The notes beneath the pieces were generated by a model, which ran no database searches, had not been told where the DNA came from, and was given only the letters and a program-made list of their open reading frames with translations. This document shows positions 1-6,425 of a stretch of 10,387 nt of DNA, piece by piece (position 1 is the first letter of the stretch; each line of letters begins with the position of its first letter). A program made the translations under genes and the position numbers. The stretch covers positions 1 to 10,387 of the forward strand of contig CAKZKV010000114.1 in NCBI GenBank assembly GCA_937124505.1, read 5' to 3'. This stretch comes from an uncultured Alphaproteobacteria bacterium (lineage in GTDB: Bacteria > Pseudomonadota > Alphaproteobacteria > Micavibrionales > Micavibrionaceae).

Positions 1-492
1 CTCCACTCCACGCAGACGTTGAATCTCTTCTTTTGTCCGCAATTTTGAGAGGGCGTTGAATGTGGCTTTGACAAGATTTGTGGGATTGTTCGAGCCGAAA
101 CTCTTAGTGAGAATATCGGTCACACCGGCGGATTCTACAACCGCACGCACACAACCACCGGCAATGATACCAGTACCTTGTGGAGCTGCCCGCAGGTAAA
201 CATTCCCGGAGCCATGAAGGCCCTGAATATCATGGTGCAGTGTGCGTCCTTCACGAAGAGGGACACGTACCATTTTGTTCTTTGCCTGTTCTGTGGCCTT
301 GCGAATGGCATCAGGCACTTCCTTGGCTTTGGCATGGCCATGGCCAACACGCCCTTTTCCGTCGCCCACAACGACCAAAGCGGCAAAACCAAAACGACGG
401 CCACCTTTGACCACCTTGGCCACACGGTTCACGGCGACGAGGCGTTCGATCAGTTCCGGTTCTTCTCTTTGTTGTCTTTCAGCATGTGCCAT
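1..492 (-). CDS. rpsE: 30S ribosomal protein S5 (uS5), C-terminus beyond window
   Basis: S5 belongs to the small subunit body, near the mRNA entry side, and affects decoding accuracy. The ATG (complement of 490-492) begins [20 protein letters not shown] and the frame stays open for 164 codons to base 1, where it reads RLRGVE, so the stop lies outside the window. The N-terminal double-stranded RNA binding domain is clear ([36 protein letters not shown]), followed by the C-terminal domain motif [13 protein letters not shown] and GTGIIAGG. The start follows rplR by 30 bp, with a weak GTGAGA-like ribosome site. It is the last gene visible of the spc part; rpmD, rplO and secY would be expected to follow. 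Identity is certain; only the extreme C-terminus is missing. Confidence 0.97.
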   Translation of the reverse strand, partial: MAHAERQQREEPELIERLVAVNRVAKVVKGGRRFGFAALVVVGDGKGRVGHGHAKAKEVPDAIRKATEQAKNKMVRVPLREGRTLHHDIQGLHGSGNVYLRAAPQGTGIIAGGCVRAVVESAGVTDILTKSFGSNNPTNLVKATFNALSKLRTKEEIQRLRGVE

Positions 493-522
493 TTTAAAAT
501 TCTCACTTCTAATTTCTATTTT

Positions 523-891
523 TTAAAATTTCAGACCGCCTTCACGTGCCCCATCCGCCAAAGCCTTGATGCGTCCGTGATAGAGGAAACGGCCCCGGTC
601 AAATTGTACGATTTCAATGCCGGCTTTTTTGGCGCGCTCAGCGACCAGTTTGCCAACTTCTGTTGCGGCAGTAATATTTGCACCGTTTGATTTCAGTTTT
701 TCTTTCAAATCAGCTTCCAGTGTTGACGCAGCCGCCAGAGTTTTTCCCTGAAGATCATCAATCACTTGCGCATAAATCTGCTTGCCGGAACGGTGAACGC
801 TCAGACGCGGCTTGCTAGCTTTGTTGATCTGCTTCAACTTGTTCCGCGTACGAAAACGGCGACGCTGTGCGTTGTTAAGTTTTTGTCCCAT
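523..891 (-). CDS. rplR: 50S ribosomal protein L18 (uL18)
   Basis: L18 binds 5S rRNA together with L5 and anchors it in the central protuberance of the large subunit. The 122-aa product has the family's usual length. It opens with a basic arm ([20 protein letters not shown]), continues with the RNA-binding core ([20 protein letters not shown]) and ends in the conserved [20 protein letters not shown] followed by EGGLKF. The ATG shares its A with the rplF stop codon (TAATG on the minus strand), which suggests translational coupling to rplF. Nothing in the sequence is unusual. Confidence 0.98.
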   Translation of the reverse strand: MGQKLNNAQRRRFRTRNKLKQINKASKPRLSVHRSGKQIYAQVIDDLQGKTLAAASTLEADLKEKLKSNGANITAATEVGKLVAERAKKAGIEIVQFDRGRFLYHGRIKALADGAREGGLKF

Positions 892-1436
892 TACTTCTTC
901 TTCCCTTCTTTACGCAGGATATATTCGCCTTCATAACGGACCCCTTTACCCTTGTATGGCTCAGGAGGACGGAATTTTCTGATTTCAGCGGCAACCTGCC
1001 CGACTTTTTGTTTATCAATGCCGGATACGGTAATTTTGGTCTGGTTTTCAACTTCCAGTTTTACGCCTTCCGGTGGGTTGTAAATCACGTCATGTGAAAA
1101 TCCCAAAGCCAGCTTGATTCCCTGACCTTGCGGCTGCGCACGATAACCAACCCCGTGCAGCTCCAGAACCTTTTTATACCCGTCTGTGACGCCGATACAC
1201 ATGGACTCGGTGAGACGCTTCATGGTCGGGTACAGTTTTCTAGCCTGTATAGAGTTAGAGCGTGGCTTGAAGCTGACAACTTTCTGGCCGTCTTCTTCGC
1301 GGGCTTCAACAGAAACGTCATCGTGCGCGCGTAGCGCCAGATTTCCAAGTTTCCCTGAAACCTTAATATCCTGACCACTCACTTCAACAGTGACACCGTT
1401 CGGGACAATCATTGGATGTTTTGCAATACGTGACAT
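891..1436 (-). CDS. rplF: 50S ribosomal protein L6 (uL6)
   Basis: L6 lies near the sarcin-ricin loop and the factor-binding site of the large subunit. The 181-aa product is close to the usual ~177 residues. Both repeated L6 domains are visible: the N-terminal [20 protein letters not shown] with SGKLGNL, and the C-terminal half with the signature [18 protein letters not shown] and a basic end (KEGKKK). The start is 9 bp after the rpsH stop, and an AAGGA ribosome site overlaps that stop, so rpsH and rplF are tightly spaced. The stop overlaps the rplR start by one base. Confidence 0.98.
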   Translation of the reverse strand: MSRIAKHPMIVPNGVTVEVSGQDIKVSGKLGNLALRAHDDVSVEAREEDGQKVVSFKPRSNSIQARKLYPTMKRLTESMCIGVTDGYKKVLELHGVGYRAQPQGQGIKLALGFSHDVIYNPPEGVKLEVENQTKITVSGIDKQKVGQVAAEIRKFRPPEPYKGKGVRYEGEYILRKEGKKK

Positions 1437-1445
1437 ATCAGTTCC

Positions 1446-1844
1446 TTAAAATACTCTACAAATGGCTTCGCCGCCTACATTTTGCTGACGTGCATCATGG
1501 TCCGTCATCACACCATGAGGTGTTGAGACAATTACAATCCCCAATCCGTTATGGAAGCTGGGAATATCATTTGATGCATAATATTGACGACGACCCGGCT
1601 TTGAAATGCGGCTCATTTCTTTAATGACGCCTTCTCCATCGTTATATTTCAGCTCAATCTCAATGTTTTTCTTGTTGTTATCCAGATCGGCAATTTTGTA
1701 GCCGCGGATAAAACCTTCTTCCTGGAACACATCCAGGATTTTTACCTTATGTGTTGACCATGGGCAAATCACAACTCTTTTTGCCGCGTGCTGTCCGTTA
1801 CGGATGCGGGCTAACATATCTGCGATTGGATCATTCATACTCAT
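1446..1844 (-). CDS. rpsH: 30S ribosomal protein S8 (uS8)
   Basis: S8 is an early-assembling protein that binds the central domain of 16S rRNA; in E. coli it also represses spc operon translation by binding near the rplE start. The product is 132 aa, the normal length. It shows the N-terminal NDPIADMLARIRNGQHAAK and the C-terminal KPGRRQYYASNDIP and GGEAICRVF signatures. The segment between them (STPHGVMTDHDARQQNVGG) is somewhat divergent from the usual STSKGVM-type sequence but keeps GVMTD. Two Met codons lie close together (MSMND); the first is preferred because AAGGA sits about 7-8 nt upstream of it. Confidence 0.98.
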   Translation of the reverse strand: MSMNDPIADMLARIRNGQHAAKRVVICPWSTHKVKILDVFQEEGFIRGYKIADLDNNKKNIEIELKYNDGEGVIKEMSRISKPGRRQYYASNDIPSFHNGLGIVIVSTPHGVMTDHDARQQNVGGEAICRVF

Positions 1845-1865
1845 TTTATTTATCCTTCTAATCTC

Positions 1866-2171
1866 TTACCAGCTTGATTTCACAACGCCCGGAAGTTCCC
1901 CTTGTGAGCCCAGTTCGCGGATCATGTTGCGGCTCAGGCTGAATTTTCTGTGGTAACCACGTGGGCGGCCGGTCAGGGCACATCTGTTACGTTTCCGAAT
2001 AGCCGCGCCATTTTTAGGAAGTTCAGATAAATCCAAAACAGCCTGAAAACGCTCTTCCGGTGATTTTGAGCGGTCTTTAATCACCGCTTTCAAGGCAGCA
2101 CGCTTGGCAGCGTATTTTTTCACCAGTTTATCGCGTTTTTTGTCGCGTTCTATCATAGAAACTTTTGCCAT
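1866..2171 (-). CDS. rpsN: 30S ribosomal protein S14 (uS14), zinc-independent form
   Basis: S14 is a small-subunit head protein that contacts S3 and S10 and the 16S rRNA 3' major domain. The product is 101 aa, the length of the long C-minus form. Only one cysteine (in [17 protein letters not shown]) is present where the short C-plus form has two CxxC zinc pairs, so this version should not bind zinc. The C-terminus is typical ([17 protein letters not shown], then VKSSW). It lies 9 bp after rplE and 21 bp before rpsH. Confidence 0.98.
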   Translation of the reverse strand: MAKVSMIERDKKRDKLVKKYAAKRAALKAVIKDRSKSPEERFQAVLDLSELPKNGAAIRKRNRCALTGRPRGYHRKFSLSRNMIRELGSQGELPGVVKSSW

Positions 2172-2180
2172 ATTAATTTC

Positions 2181-2747
2181 TTATCCTTGTTGCTTGTTGT
2201 CCTTGAAAGGAAATCTGAAATGTTTTAGGAGTTCCTTTGCTTCATTGTCATTTTTTGCGGAAGTACAAACAATAATGTCCATCCCACGAATTTTGTTGAC
2301 CTTGTCATAGTTGATTTCCGGGAAAATAATATGTTCCTTGATGCCCATGGCATAATTCCCGTTTCCATCAAAGCTTTTTTCGTTGATCCCGCGGAAGTCA
2401 CGGATACGTGGCATCGCAATCGTGATCAGGCGGTCCAGAAATTCGTACATTCTTTGACCGCGAAGGGTTACTTTGCAGCCGATATTCATGCCTTCACGAA
2501 TTTTAAAGGAAGCATTTGACTTGCGTGCCTTTGTGATCACGGCTTTTTGACCGGAAATCAAAGTCATGGCTTCCACCGCTTCGTTTAAAAGACCCCGGTC
2601 ATTAGAGGCATCACCGCAGCCCATATTGAGCACGATCTTTTCCAGCTTTGGAACTTCATGCGGGTTTTTGTACCCGAACGTGTCATTCAGAGCCTTGATG
2701 ATCTTGCTTTCATATTCTTCGTGTAGACGTGCTTTTGTCTGTGTCAT
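2181..2747 (-). CDS. rplE: 50S ribosomal protein L5 (uL5)
   Basis: L5 binds 5S rRNA in the central protuberance and makes an intersubunit bridge with S13. The product is 188 aa, slightly longer than the E. coli protein (179). Conserved blocks in order are [18 protein letters not shown] near residue 31, the [20 protein letters not shown] segment, [20 protein letters not shown], and [10 protein letters not shown] followed by [21 protein letters not shown] short polar C-terminal extension (FKDNKQQG) follows. The start is 11 bp after the rplX stop, with an AGGA overlapping that stop. Confidence 0.98.
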   Translation of the reverse strand: MTQTKARLHEEYESKIIKALNDTFGYKNPHEVPKLEKIVLNMGCGDASNDRGLLNEAVEAMTLISGQKAVITKARKSNASFKIREGMNIGCKVTLRGQRMYEFLDRLITIAMPRIRDFRGINEKSFDGNGNYAMGIKEHIIFPEINYDKVNKIRGMDIIVCTSAKNDNEAKELLKHFRFPFKDNKQQG

Positions 2748-2758
2748 CTTCCTAATCC

Positions 2759-3082
2759 TTATTCAACCGTCTCACCTGATTTACGCGCGACGCGAACTTT
2801 TTTTCCACTCTTCAACGTGGTGTAACCAACACGAGAAGCAGAGCCTGATTTTGGGTCAGCCAAGGCCACATTTGAAATGTGGATCGGGGCTTCCTTCTTC
2901 TCAATACCGCCAGGCCCCATCTGTGATTGTTTGTTATGCTTGGTCATCATGTTGACACCCTGCACAATCACGCGAGATTCCGTCGGCAGCGTTTTTAAAA
3001 CTTCACCTTTGGCGCCCTTGTCTTTTCCCGTCAGGATCACAACCTGATCGCCTTTTTTAATTTTTAGTTTTGGAGCCGTCAT
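2759..3082 (-). CDS. rplX: 50S ribosomal protein L24 (uL24)
   Basis: L24 is an assembly initiator that binds the 5' end of 23S rRNA near the exit tunnel. The 107-aa product has the family length and begins with the KOW motif ([20 protein letters not shown]), followed by [20 protein letters not shown] and the C-terminal [20 protein letters not shown]. The start is one base after the rplN stop. A full GGAGGTG ribosome site lies inside the last codons of rplN, seven bases before the ATG, so L24 should be translated efficiently. Confidence 0.98.
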   Translation of the reverse strand: MTAPKLKIKKGDQVVILTGKDKGAKGEVLKTLPTESRVIVQGVNMMTKHNKQSQMGPGGIEKKEAPIHISNVALADPKSGSASRVGYTTLKSGKKVRVARKSGETVE

Positions 3083-3083
3083 C

Positions 3084-3452
3084 TTATAGCACCTCCCCGG
3101 CGAGTGAGATAATTTTCATGTAGCCTTTTCCACGTAGTTCGCGGGTCACAGGGCCAAAAATACGTGTACCGATCGGCTCACCGTTATTGTTGATCAAAGC
3201 GCAGGCGTTTTTATCAAAGCGGATTTTTTCACCGTAACCACGTTTCAGGCCAAAGGCGCTGCGAACGATCACGGCTTTATGAACCGCACCTTTTTTTACT
3301 TTTCCGCGCGGAATCGCATCCTTGACAGACACAACCACAACATCGCCAACGTTAGCGGTGCGGCGGTGTGACCCACCCAGAACCTTGATACACTGGACGC
3401 GTTTTGCACCAGAATTATCAGCGACCTCCATATTTGATTGCATCTGAATCAT
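3084..3452 (-). CDS. rplN: 50S ribosomal protein L14 (uL14)
   Basis: L14 sits at the subunit interface and is the docking site of the silencing factor RsfS. The 122-aa product has the standard length. Signatures include [20 protein letters not shown], the [20 protein letters not shown] block, and the C-terminal [20 protein letters not shown] with IISLAGEVL. The middle stretch [20 protein letters not shown] differs from the usual VRTAKE..RRADGS sequence but keeps length and the IRFDKN core. It follows rpsQ by 3 bp, with purine-rich sequence in the rpsQ 3' end serving as its ribosome site. Confidence 0.98.
   Translation of the reverse strand: MIQMQSNMEVADNSGAKRVQCIKVLGGSHRRTANVGDVVVVSVKDAIPRGKVKKGAVHKAVIVRSAFGLKRGYGEKIRFDKNACALINNNGEPIGTRIFGPVTRELRGKGYMKIISLAGEVL
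3090..3096 (-). promoter_or_regulatory. Strong ribosome binding site for rplX inside rplN
   Basis: The minus strand reads GGAGGTG here, a seven-base match to the 16S anti-Shine-Dalgarno, seven bases before the rplX ATG. It forms the Glu-Val codons of the rplN C-terminus (GEVL stop). It is stronger than the AAGGA-type sites of most neighbours. Confidence 0.85.
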
Positions 3453-3455
3453 GGT

Positions 3456-3770
3456 TTATGCCTTTTCCTTGGTTTCTTTTTCTGCCTTAGGCACTGCCTT
3501 GGCTTTTGTTTCTTTTTTGTTCGCAGGTGCTGCAGCAGCACCGCCTTGAATGACAGCCCATGTTTTCCGCTTGGAAATCGGTCTGCATTCCTCAATCTGA
3601 ACAACGTCACCTTCTTTGATGGCATTGCTCTCGTCATGTGCCGCATACTTGTCTGTGCGTTTCACGTACTTTTTATAAACCGGGTGCATAAAGCGACGCT
3701 CAACAAGAACTGTGACGGTCTTGTCCATTTTGTCGCTAACAACTTTTCCTTCAAGTATGCGTTTTGGCAT
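3456..3770 (-). CDS. rpsQ: 30S ribosomal protein S17 (uS17) with Lys/Ala-rich tail
   Basis: S17 is a primary 16S rRNA binding protein of the small-subunit body. The OB-fold core is clear in residues 1-75: [40 protein letters not shown], and the [10 protein letters not shown] signature. The product is 104 aa, against about 75-87 for the family. The extra ~29 residues (from [11 protein letters not shown] to ETKEKA) are low-complexity Ala, Lys and Glu and look disordered. The reading frame and stop are clean, so the tail is encoded rather than a frame artefact. It follows rpmC by 11 bp, with AAGGA overlapping the rpmC stop. Confidence 0.97.
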   Translation of the reverse strand: MPKRILEGKVVSDKMDKTVTVLVERRFMHPVYKKYVKRTDKYAAHDESNAIKEGDVVQIEECRPISKRKTWAVIQGGAAAAPANKKETKAKAVPKAEKETKEKA

Positions 3771-3781
3771 GTACTTAATCC

Positions 3782-3988
3782 TTATGCTTTCTTCGTGCTG
3801 TTGACAGCAGTTTTAATTTTGGCAATGGAGCGGCGAATTTTACGCATTTTTGCTGTATTGTCAAGTGTTCCGTTAGCTTTCTCAAAGCGCAGGTTATACT
3901 GCTCTTTACGAAGGTCGAGCAGCATCTTGTTCAGCTCGTCCTGAGACTTCCCTTTTAACTCTTCATATTTTTTAATTGCTTCAGCCAT
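3782..3988 (-). CDS. rpmC: 50S ribosomal protein L29 (uL29)
   Basis: L29 is a small helical protein at the tunnel exit, part of the docking site for trigger factor and signal recognition particle together with L23. The 68-aa product has the normal length. It has the two-helix pattern with the family motifs [20 protein letters not shown], then [20 protein letters not shown] and [12 protein letters not shown]. It sits 19 bp after rplP, behind a GAGGAG-containing ribosome site. Confidence 0.98.
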   Translation of the reverse strand: MAEAIKKYEELKGKSQDELNKMLLDLRKEQYNLRFEKANGTLDNTAKMRKIRRSIAKIKTAVNSTKKA

Positions 3989-4007
3989 TGTCTTATTCCT
4001 GCTCCTC

Positions 4008-4421
4008 TTATGCGCCGATACGCTTTACAAATTTTGTTTTGATCGGCAACTTTGCGGCAGCAAGGCTAAGGGCCTCACGTGCCAAATTCTCATTAACGCC
4101 TTCCATTTCAAACATAATACGGCCTGGCTTGACTTTTGCTGCCCAGAATTCAACGGAACCCTTCCCTTTACCCTGACGAACCTCCAGAGGCTTTTTGGAA
4201 ACAGGCGTATCCGGAAAAATGCGGATCCAGATTTTACCCTGACGCTTAATGTGACGTGTCATCGCACGACGAGCCGCTTCGATCTGACGCGCTGTAATAC
4301 GATCAGGCTCAAGGGCTTTCAGGCCAAAAGAGCCGAAGTTCAGATCAGTCCCGCCTTTGGCTTCGCCTTTAATGCGGCCTTTGAACTGCTTTCTGAATTT
4401 TGTACGCTTGGGTAATAACAT
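4008..4421 (-). CDS. rplP: 50S ribosomal protein L16 (uL16)
   Basis: L16 organises the A-site side of the peptidyl transferase centre and contacts tRNA. The 137-aa product is the standard length. Signatures are [16 protein letters not shown] at the start, [40 protein letters not shown] and the [20 protein letters not shown] block, ending [13 protein letters not shown]. It lies 27 bp downstream of rpsC, with an AGGA ribosome site in the gap. Confidence 0.98.
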   Translation of the reverse strand: MLLPKRTKFRKQFKGRIKGEAKGGTDLNFGSFGLKALEPDRITARQIEAARRAMTRHIKRQGKIWIRIFPDTPVSKKPLEVRQGKGKGSVEFWAAKVKPGRIMFEMEGVNENLAREALSLAAAKLPIKTKFVKRIGA

Positions 4422-4448
4422 TGTCTTATCCTAATCACTTATCCAAAA

Positions 4449-5156
4449 TTACTTCTTATGTCCTGCATGTGGGCGGTTTCCGCCACTGCTTTGTGCATCA
4501 TTAATGCGCTGGTCACGTGCCTGCGGATTATGTTCCATGACGTCACCTTTATAAATCCAGACTTTGACGCCGATAATCCCGTATGTTGTCAGGGCTTCTG
4601 CAAAGCCGTAATCAACATCAGCGCGCAGTGTATGCAGAGGCACGCGGCCTTCACGATACCATTCCGTACGAGCAATGTCTGCGCCGCCCAGGCGACCGGA
4701 CACATTAATACGAATGCCCTGTGCGCCCATACGAAGAGCTGATTGCACGGCGCGTTTCATGGCACGGCGGAAAGACACACGGCGCTCCAGTTGTTGGCAA
4801 ACACCTTCTGCGGCCAGTTGAGCATCAATCTCAGGCTTGCGGACTTCAATAATATTCAGGGAGACATCTCCGCCGGCGCGTGCGGACAGATCACGGCGCA
4901 GTTTTTCAATATCCGCACCTTTTTTGCCGATAATGACACCTGGGCGGGCCGTGTAAATTTTAACGGACGTGTTTTTTGCTGCGCGCTCAATCACAACGTT
5001 GCTGATTCCAGCAGGTTTTAGCTTATCCTTAATGTAATCACGCAGCTTCAGGTCCGCGACCAGCTTTTCAGCATATTCTCTTTTGGCGAACCAGCGGCTC
5101 TCCCAAGTCCGGTTGATGCCGACACGTATTCCGATTGGATTAACTTTTTGTCCCAT
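4449..5156 (-). CDS. rpsC: 30S ribosomal protein S3 (uS3)
   Basis: S3 forms part of the mRNA entry tunnel and helicase activity of the small-subunit head, together with S4 and S5. The 235-aa product matches the family length. It starts [20 protein letters not shown] and contains a type II KH domain with the GVIIGKKG loop at residues 73-80. The C-terminal domain has [39 protein letters not shown] and [12 protein letters not shown]. The C-terminus is a polar tail ([11 protein letters not shown]). The start is only 3 bp after the rplV stop, implying coupled translation. Confidence 0.98.
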   Translation of the reverse strand: MGQKVNPIGIRVGINRTWESRWFAKREYAEKLVADLKLRDYIKDKLKPAGISNVVIERAAKNTSVKIYTARPGVIIGKKGADIEKLRRDLSARAGGDVSLNIIEVRKPEIDAQLAAEGVCQQLERRVSFRRAMKRAVQSALRMGAQGIRINVSGRLGGADIARTEWYREGRVPLHTLRADVDYGFAEALTTYGIIGVKVWIYKGDVMEHNPQARDQRINDAQSSGGNRPHAGHKK

Positions 5157-5159
5157 GAG

Positions 5160-5534
5160 TTAAGCGTCCTGTTCTCTTACAATAATAGTGAGGTTGGAAA
5201 AATCCTTGATAATACGGTTGCCGCGGCCACGACCACGAGCATGAAAGCGTTTCATACGAACGGATTTTCCGACATAAGCTTCGGCAACGACGAGACGGTC
5301 AACATCCAGCCCATGGTTGTTTTCAGCATTGGCAATCGCGCTTTCGAGGCATTTGCGCACGTCATTTGAAATGCGGCGACTGCAGAATTCCAGATCAATC
5401 AGGGCGCGCCCTGCATTTTTGCCACGAATCATTGTGGCGACCTGATTTAGTTTTTGCGGTGACGTACGCAGGTGCTTGAGGAAACTACGTGCCTCATTGT
5501 CCTGTGTGCGGGGTGCGTTTGCTGTTTGTCCCAT
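5160..5534 (-). CDS. rplV: 50S ribosomal protein L22 (uL22)
   Basis: L22 spans the large subunit and its long beta-hairpin lines the peptide exit tunnel. The 124-aa product is slightly longer than the usual ~110, with extra residues at the N-terminus ([15 protein letters not shown]). Core motifs are [20 protein letters not shown], the [19 protein letters not shown] block, and the basic hairpin tip [17 protein letters not shown] at about residues 92-108. It is preceded by a 256-bp non-coding gap with a promoter candidate and a hairpin, so it appears to head its own transcription unit; in the usual arrangement it follows rpsS closely. Confidence 0.97.
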   Translation of the reverse strand: MGQTANAPRTQDNEARSFLKHLRTSPQKLNQVATMIRGKNAGRALIDLEFCSRRISNDVRKCLESAIANAENNHGLDVDRLVVAEAYVGKSVRMKRFHARGRGRGNRIIKDFSNLTIIVREQDA

Positions 5535-5566
5535 TGTCTTTCCAATTACCTTTTTTACAAAGTCTC

Positions 5567-5604
5567 AAAATAAAAAGCGCCTAATGATCATCACGAAAGG
5601 CGCT
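5567..5604 (-). terminator. Terminator-like hairpin in the rplV leader (possible attenuator)
   Basis: On the minus strand a 7-bp perfect stem (AGCGCCT, 5604-5598; AGGCGCT, 5582-5576) encloses a 15-base loop and runs into TTTTATTTT. This has the form of an intrinsic terminator pointing toward rplV, ending about 33 bases before its start codon. It lies downstream of the promoter candidate at 5658-5686, so it would act as an attenuator in the rplV leader rather than the end of rpsS. The long loop makes it weaker than the hairpin at 5746-5777. Confidence 0.55.
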
Positions 5605-5657
5605 GAAATCCTTTGGTTGACCGTGTGTCATTCACGATACGAGTCCGAAGATGGGTC

Positions 5658-5686
5658 TTTTTACTTGGTTTTATTTTTTTTTGCAA
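5658..5686 (-). promoter_or_regulatory. Promoter candidate for the rplV unit
   Basis: The minus strand has TTGCAA at 5686-5681, a 17-base A-rich spacer, and TAAAAA at 5663-5658. Each box matches 4 of 6 bases of the sigma70 consensus. It sits between the rpsS terminator and rplV, which would otherwise lack a transcription source. The predicted start leaves a leader of about 117 bases. The A-rich context makes chance matches likelier, so confidence is moderate. Confidence 0.45.
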
Positions 5687-5745
5687 GGGCTTTTTTGAAT
5701 TTTAACGGCTTTTTAATTGTCACAGGACTTTGAAATATCGCCATG

Positions 5746-5777
5746 AAAAAAGCACGATCTAAAAAAAATCGTGCTTT
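5746..5777 (-). terminator. Intrinsic terminator after rpsS
   Basis: A perfect 10-bp stem (AAAGCACGAT, 5777-5768; ATCGTGCTTT, 5758-5749) with a 9-base T-rich loop is followed by a T run on the minus strand. It begins 13 bases past the TGA that ends the present rpsS frame, and 26 bases past the TAA of the frame that encodes the true S19 end. An intrinsic terminator inside the S10 cluster is unexpected. The A-rich loop and flank mean the reverse strand also forms a hairpin but with a poorer T tract. Confidence 0.75.
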
Positions 5778-5790
5778 ATATCGATTGCAA

Positions 5791-6075
5791 TCAATATTTA
5801 TGATTATCTTTTGGATTTTTTGTCCGCACCATGACCGTAGTAGGTGCGAGTCGGCGCGAATTCACCCAGCTTGTGGCCGTGTTATCTGTCCCCAGAACCG
5901 GGATGAACTTGTGGCCATTGTGAACGCCAAATGTCAGGCCGACAAATTGCGGCAGGATCGTGGAGCGACGGCTCCATGTTTTAATGATCTGGCGCTTGCC
6001 GCTTTCAAGTGTTGTCTCAACTTTTTGTAAAAGTGAGCGGTCAACAAAAGGTCCTTTCCAAACTGAACGTGCCAT
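5791..6075 (-). CDS. rpsS: 30S ribosomal protein S19 (uS19), apparently frameshifted after residue 65
   Basis: S19 is in the small-subunit head next to S13 and contacts A-site tRNA through its C-terminal part. Residues 1-61 are typical: [52 protein letters not shown]. After about residue 65 the reading ([17 protein letters not shown] and onward) no longer resembles S19. The expected end [20 protein letters not shown] plus SKR is encoded in another frame at 5804-5879, closing with TAA. A loss of 4 bases near 5880 would explain both the shift and the missing Met-Val of the usual NMVGHK. The shifted frame ends in TGA at 5791, unlike all other genes here. Either the base sequence has an indel error or this copy is broken. 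The start follows the 62-codon ORF by 23 bp. Confidence 0.9.
   Translation of the reverse strand: MARSVWKGPFVDRSLLQKVETTLESGKRQIIKTWSRRSTILPQFVGLTFGVHNGHKFIPVLGTDNTATSWVNSRRLAPTTVMVRTKNPKDNHKY
5804..5879 (-). other. rpsS: Displaced C-terminal coding remnant of S19
   Basis: Read from the GGC codon at 5879, this stretch gives [20 protein letters not shown], then KSKR and TAA. This is the universally conserved S19 C-terminus. It is in the -1 frame relative to the upstream rpsS frame. Joined to the N-terminal part with 4 bases restored, S19 would be 91 aa, close to the family's 92. It has no start of its own and is listed to show the break. Confidence 0.88.
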
Positions 6076-6098
6076 TTAGTAATCTCTTTCTTTATATA

Positions 6099-6287
6099 TT
6101 AGCGTGTGTATTCCAAACCAACAGCGCGCGCATTTATTTTAACACCATGTGCGCGACGCGCTGCCGCAAATTTCTGTTGTGCAAAACGTCCCTGGCACGC
6201 ATTTCCCATGCCATCTGCCAAGTCTCTCAGCTCATAACTGTTCCGGGAGGCGATTCCCATAGCACCAGCCATACTGTTTGCAACCAT
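6099..6287 (-). CDS. Small basic protein of unknown function between rplB and rpsS
   Basis: I do not recognise this 62-aa product. It begins MVANSMAGAMGIASRNSYEL and ends HGVKINARAVGLEYTR, with nine Arg/Lys against four Asp/Glu, one Cys (31), and no membrane segment or signal peptide. It does not read as a shifted or duplicated piece of a ribosomal protein. Support for translation is good: AAGGAG lies seven bases before the ATG, a promoter candidate with a perfect TTGACA is placed just upstream, the stop is TAA as in the neighbours, and rpsS follows 23 bp later. It occupies a site where rplB and rpsS are normally adjacent. It may be an uncharacterised lineage-specific protein or a leader peptide for rpsS. 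Confidence is in its being a gene, not in any role. Confidence 0.65.
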   Translation of the reverse strand: MVANSMAGAMGIASRNSYELRDLADGMGNACQGRFAQQKFAAARRAHGVKINARAVGLEYTR

Positions 6288-6294
6288 TTTCTCA

Positions 6295-6300
6295 CTCCTT
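6295..6300 (-). promoter_or_regulatory. Strong ribosome binding site of the 62-codon gene
   Basis: The minus strand reads AAGGAG, seven bases before the ATG at 6287. It is one of the best Shine-Dalgarno matches in the window and supports this start. Confidence 0.75.
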
Positions 6301-6313
6301 AATTAATACCTTC

Positions 6314-6342
6314 AAAATCGCATGAAACGGGCAATTTGTCAA
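6314..6342 (-). promoter_or_regulatory. Promoter candidate for the small gene and rpsS
   Basis: A perfect -35 TTGACA (6342-6337) is followed by a 17-base spacer and GATTTT (6319-6314), which matches only 3 of 6 in the -10. The predicted start near 6307 leaves a leader of about 20 bases ending in the AAGGAG site. The placement immediately before a well-formed ribosome site, and after the hairpins that follow rplB, makes it credible. Confidence 0.55.
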
Positions 6343-6374
6343 GAATATTAACTTTTCCTTTTCTACTGTACCCC

Positions 6375-6420
6375 CGCCCAGACAGGGATAAATTTGTCCG
6401 GGCGACAACGACGCCGGGAC
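6375..6420 (-). terminator. Overlapping hairpins downstream of rplB
   Basis: In minus-strand RNA, segment B (CGCCCGGACA, 6404-6395) can pair with segment A upstream (GTCCCGGCG, 6420-6412, one mismatch, 7-base loop) or with segment C downstream (TGTCTGGGCG, 6384-6375, ten pairs including one G-U). The two hairpins exclude each other. Neither is followed by a good T run, so a classical intrinsic terminator is not clear. They begin 5 bases after the rplB stop and may be a 3' end stabiliser, a weak terminator or a switch. Confidence 0.45.
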
Positions 6421-6425
6421 ATCGT

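Noticed and set aside
178..690. Open frame of 170 codons on the plus strand
   Set aside because: It lies antisense to rpsE and rplR, both clear ribosomal proteins, and its translation is the Phe/Cys-rich kind expected from reading Lys-rich genes backwards. No ribosome site or family resemblance.
3438..3944. Plus-strand open frame of 168 codons with membrane-like composition
   Set aside because: It is antisense to rpsQ and rpmC. The Phe/Leu-rich look comes from the complement of Lys/Glu codons, not from a real membrane protein.
5870..5892. Programmed -1 frameshift as the explanation of the S19 break
   Set aside because: No slippery heptamer of the X-XXY-YYZ type is present at the junction, and a -1 slip would still leave the protein one residue short of the conserved NMVGHK spacing. 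A 4-base deletion fits better.
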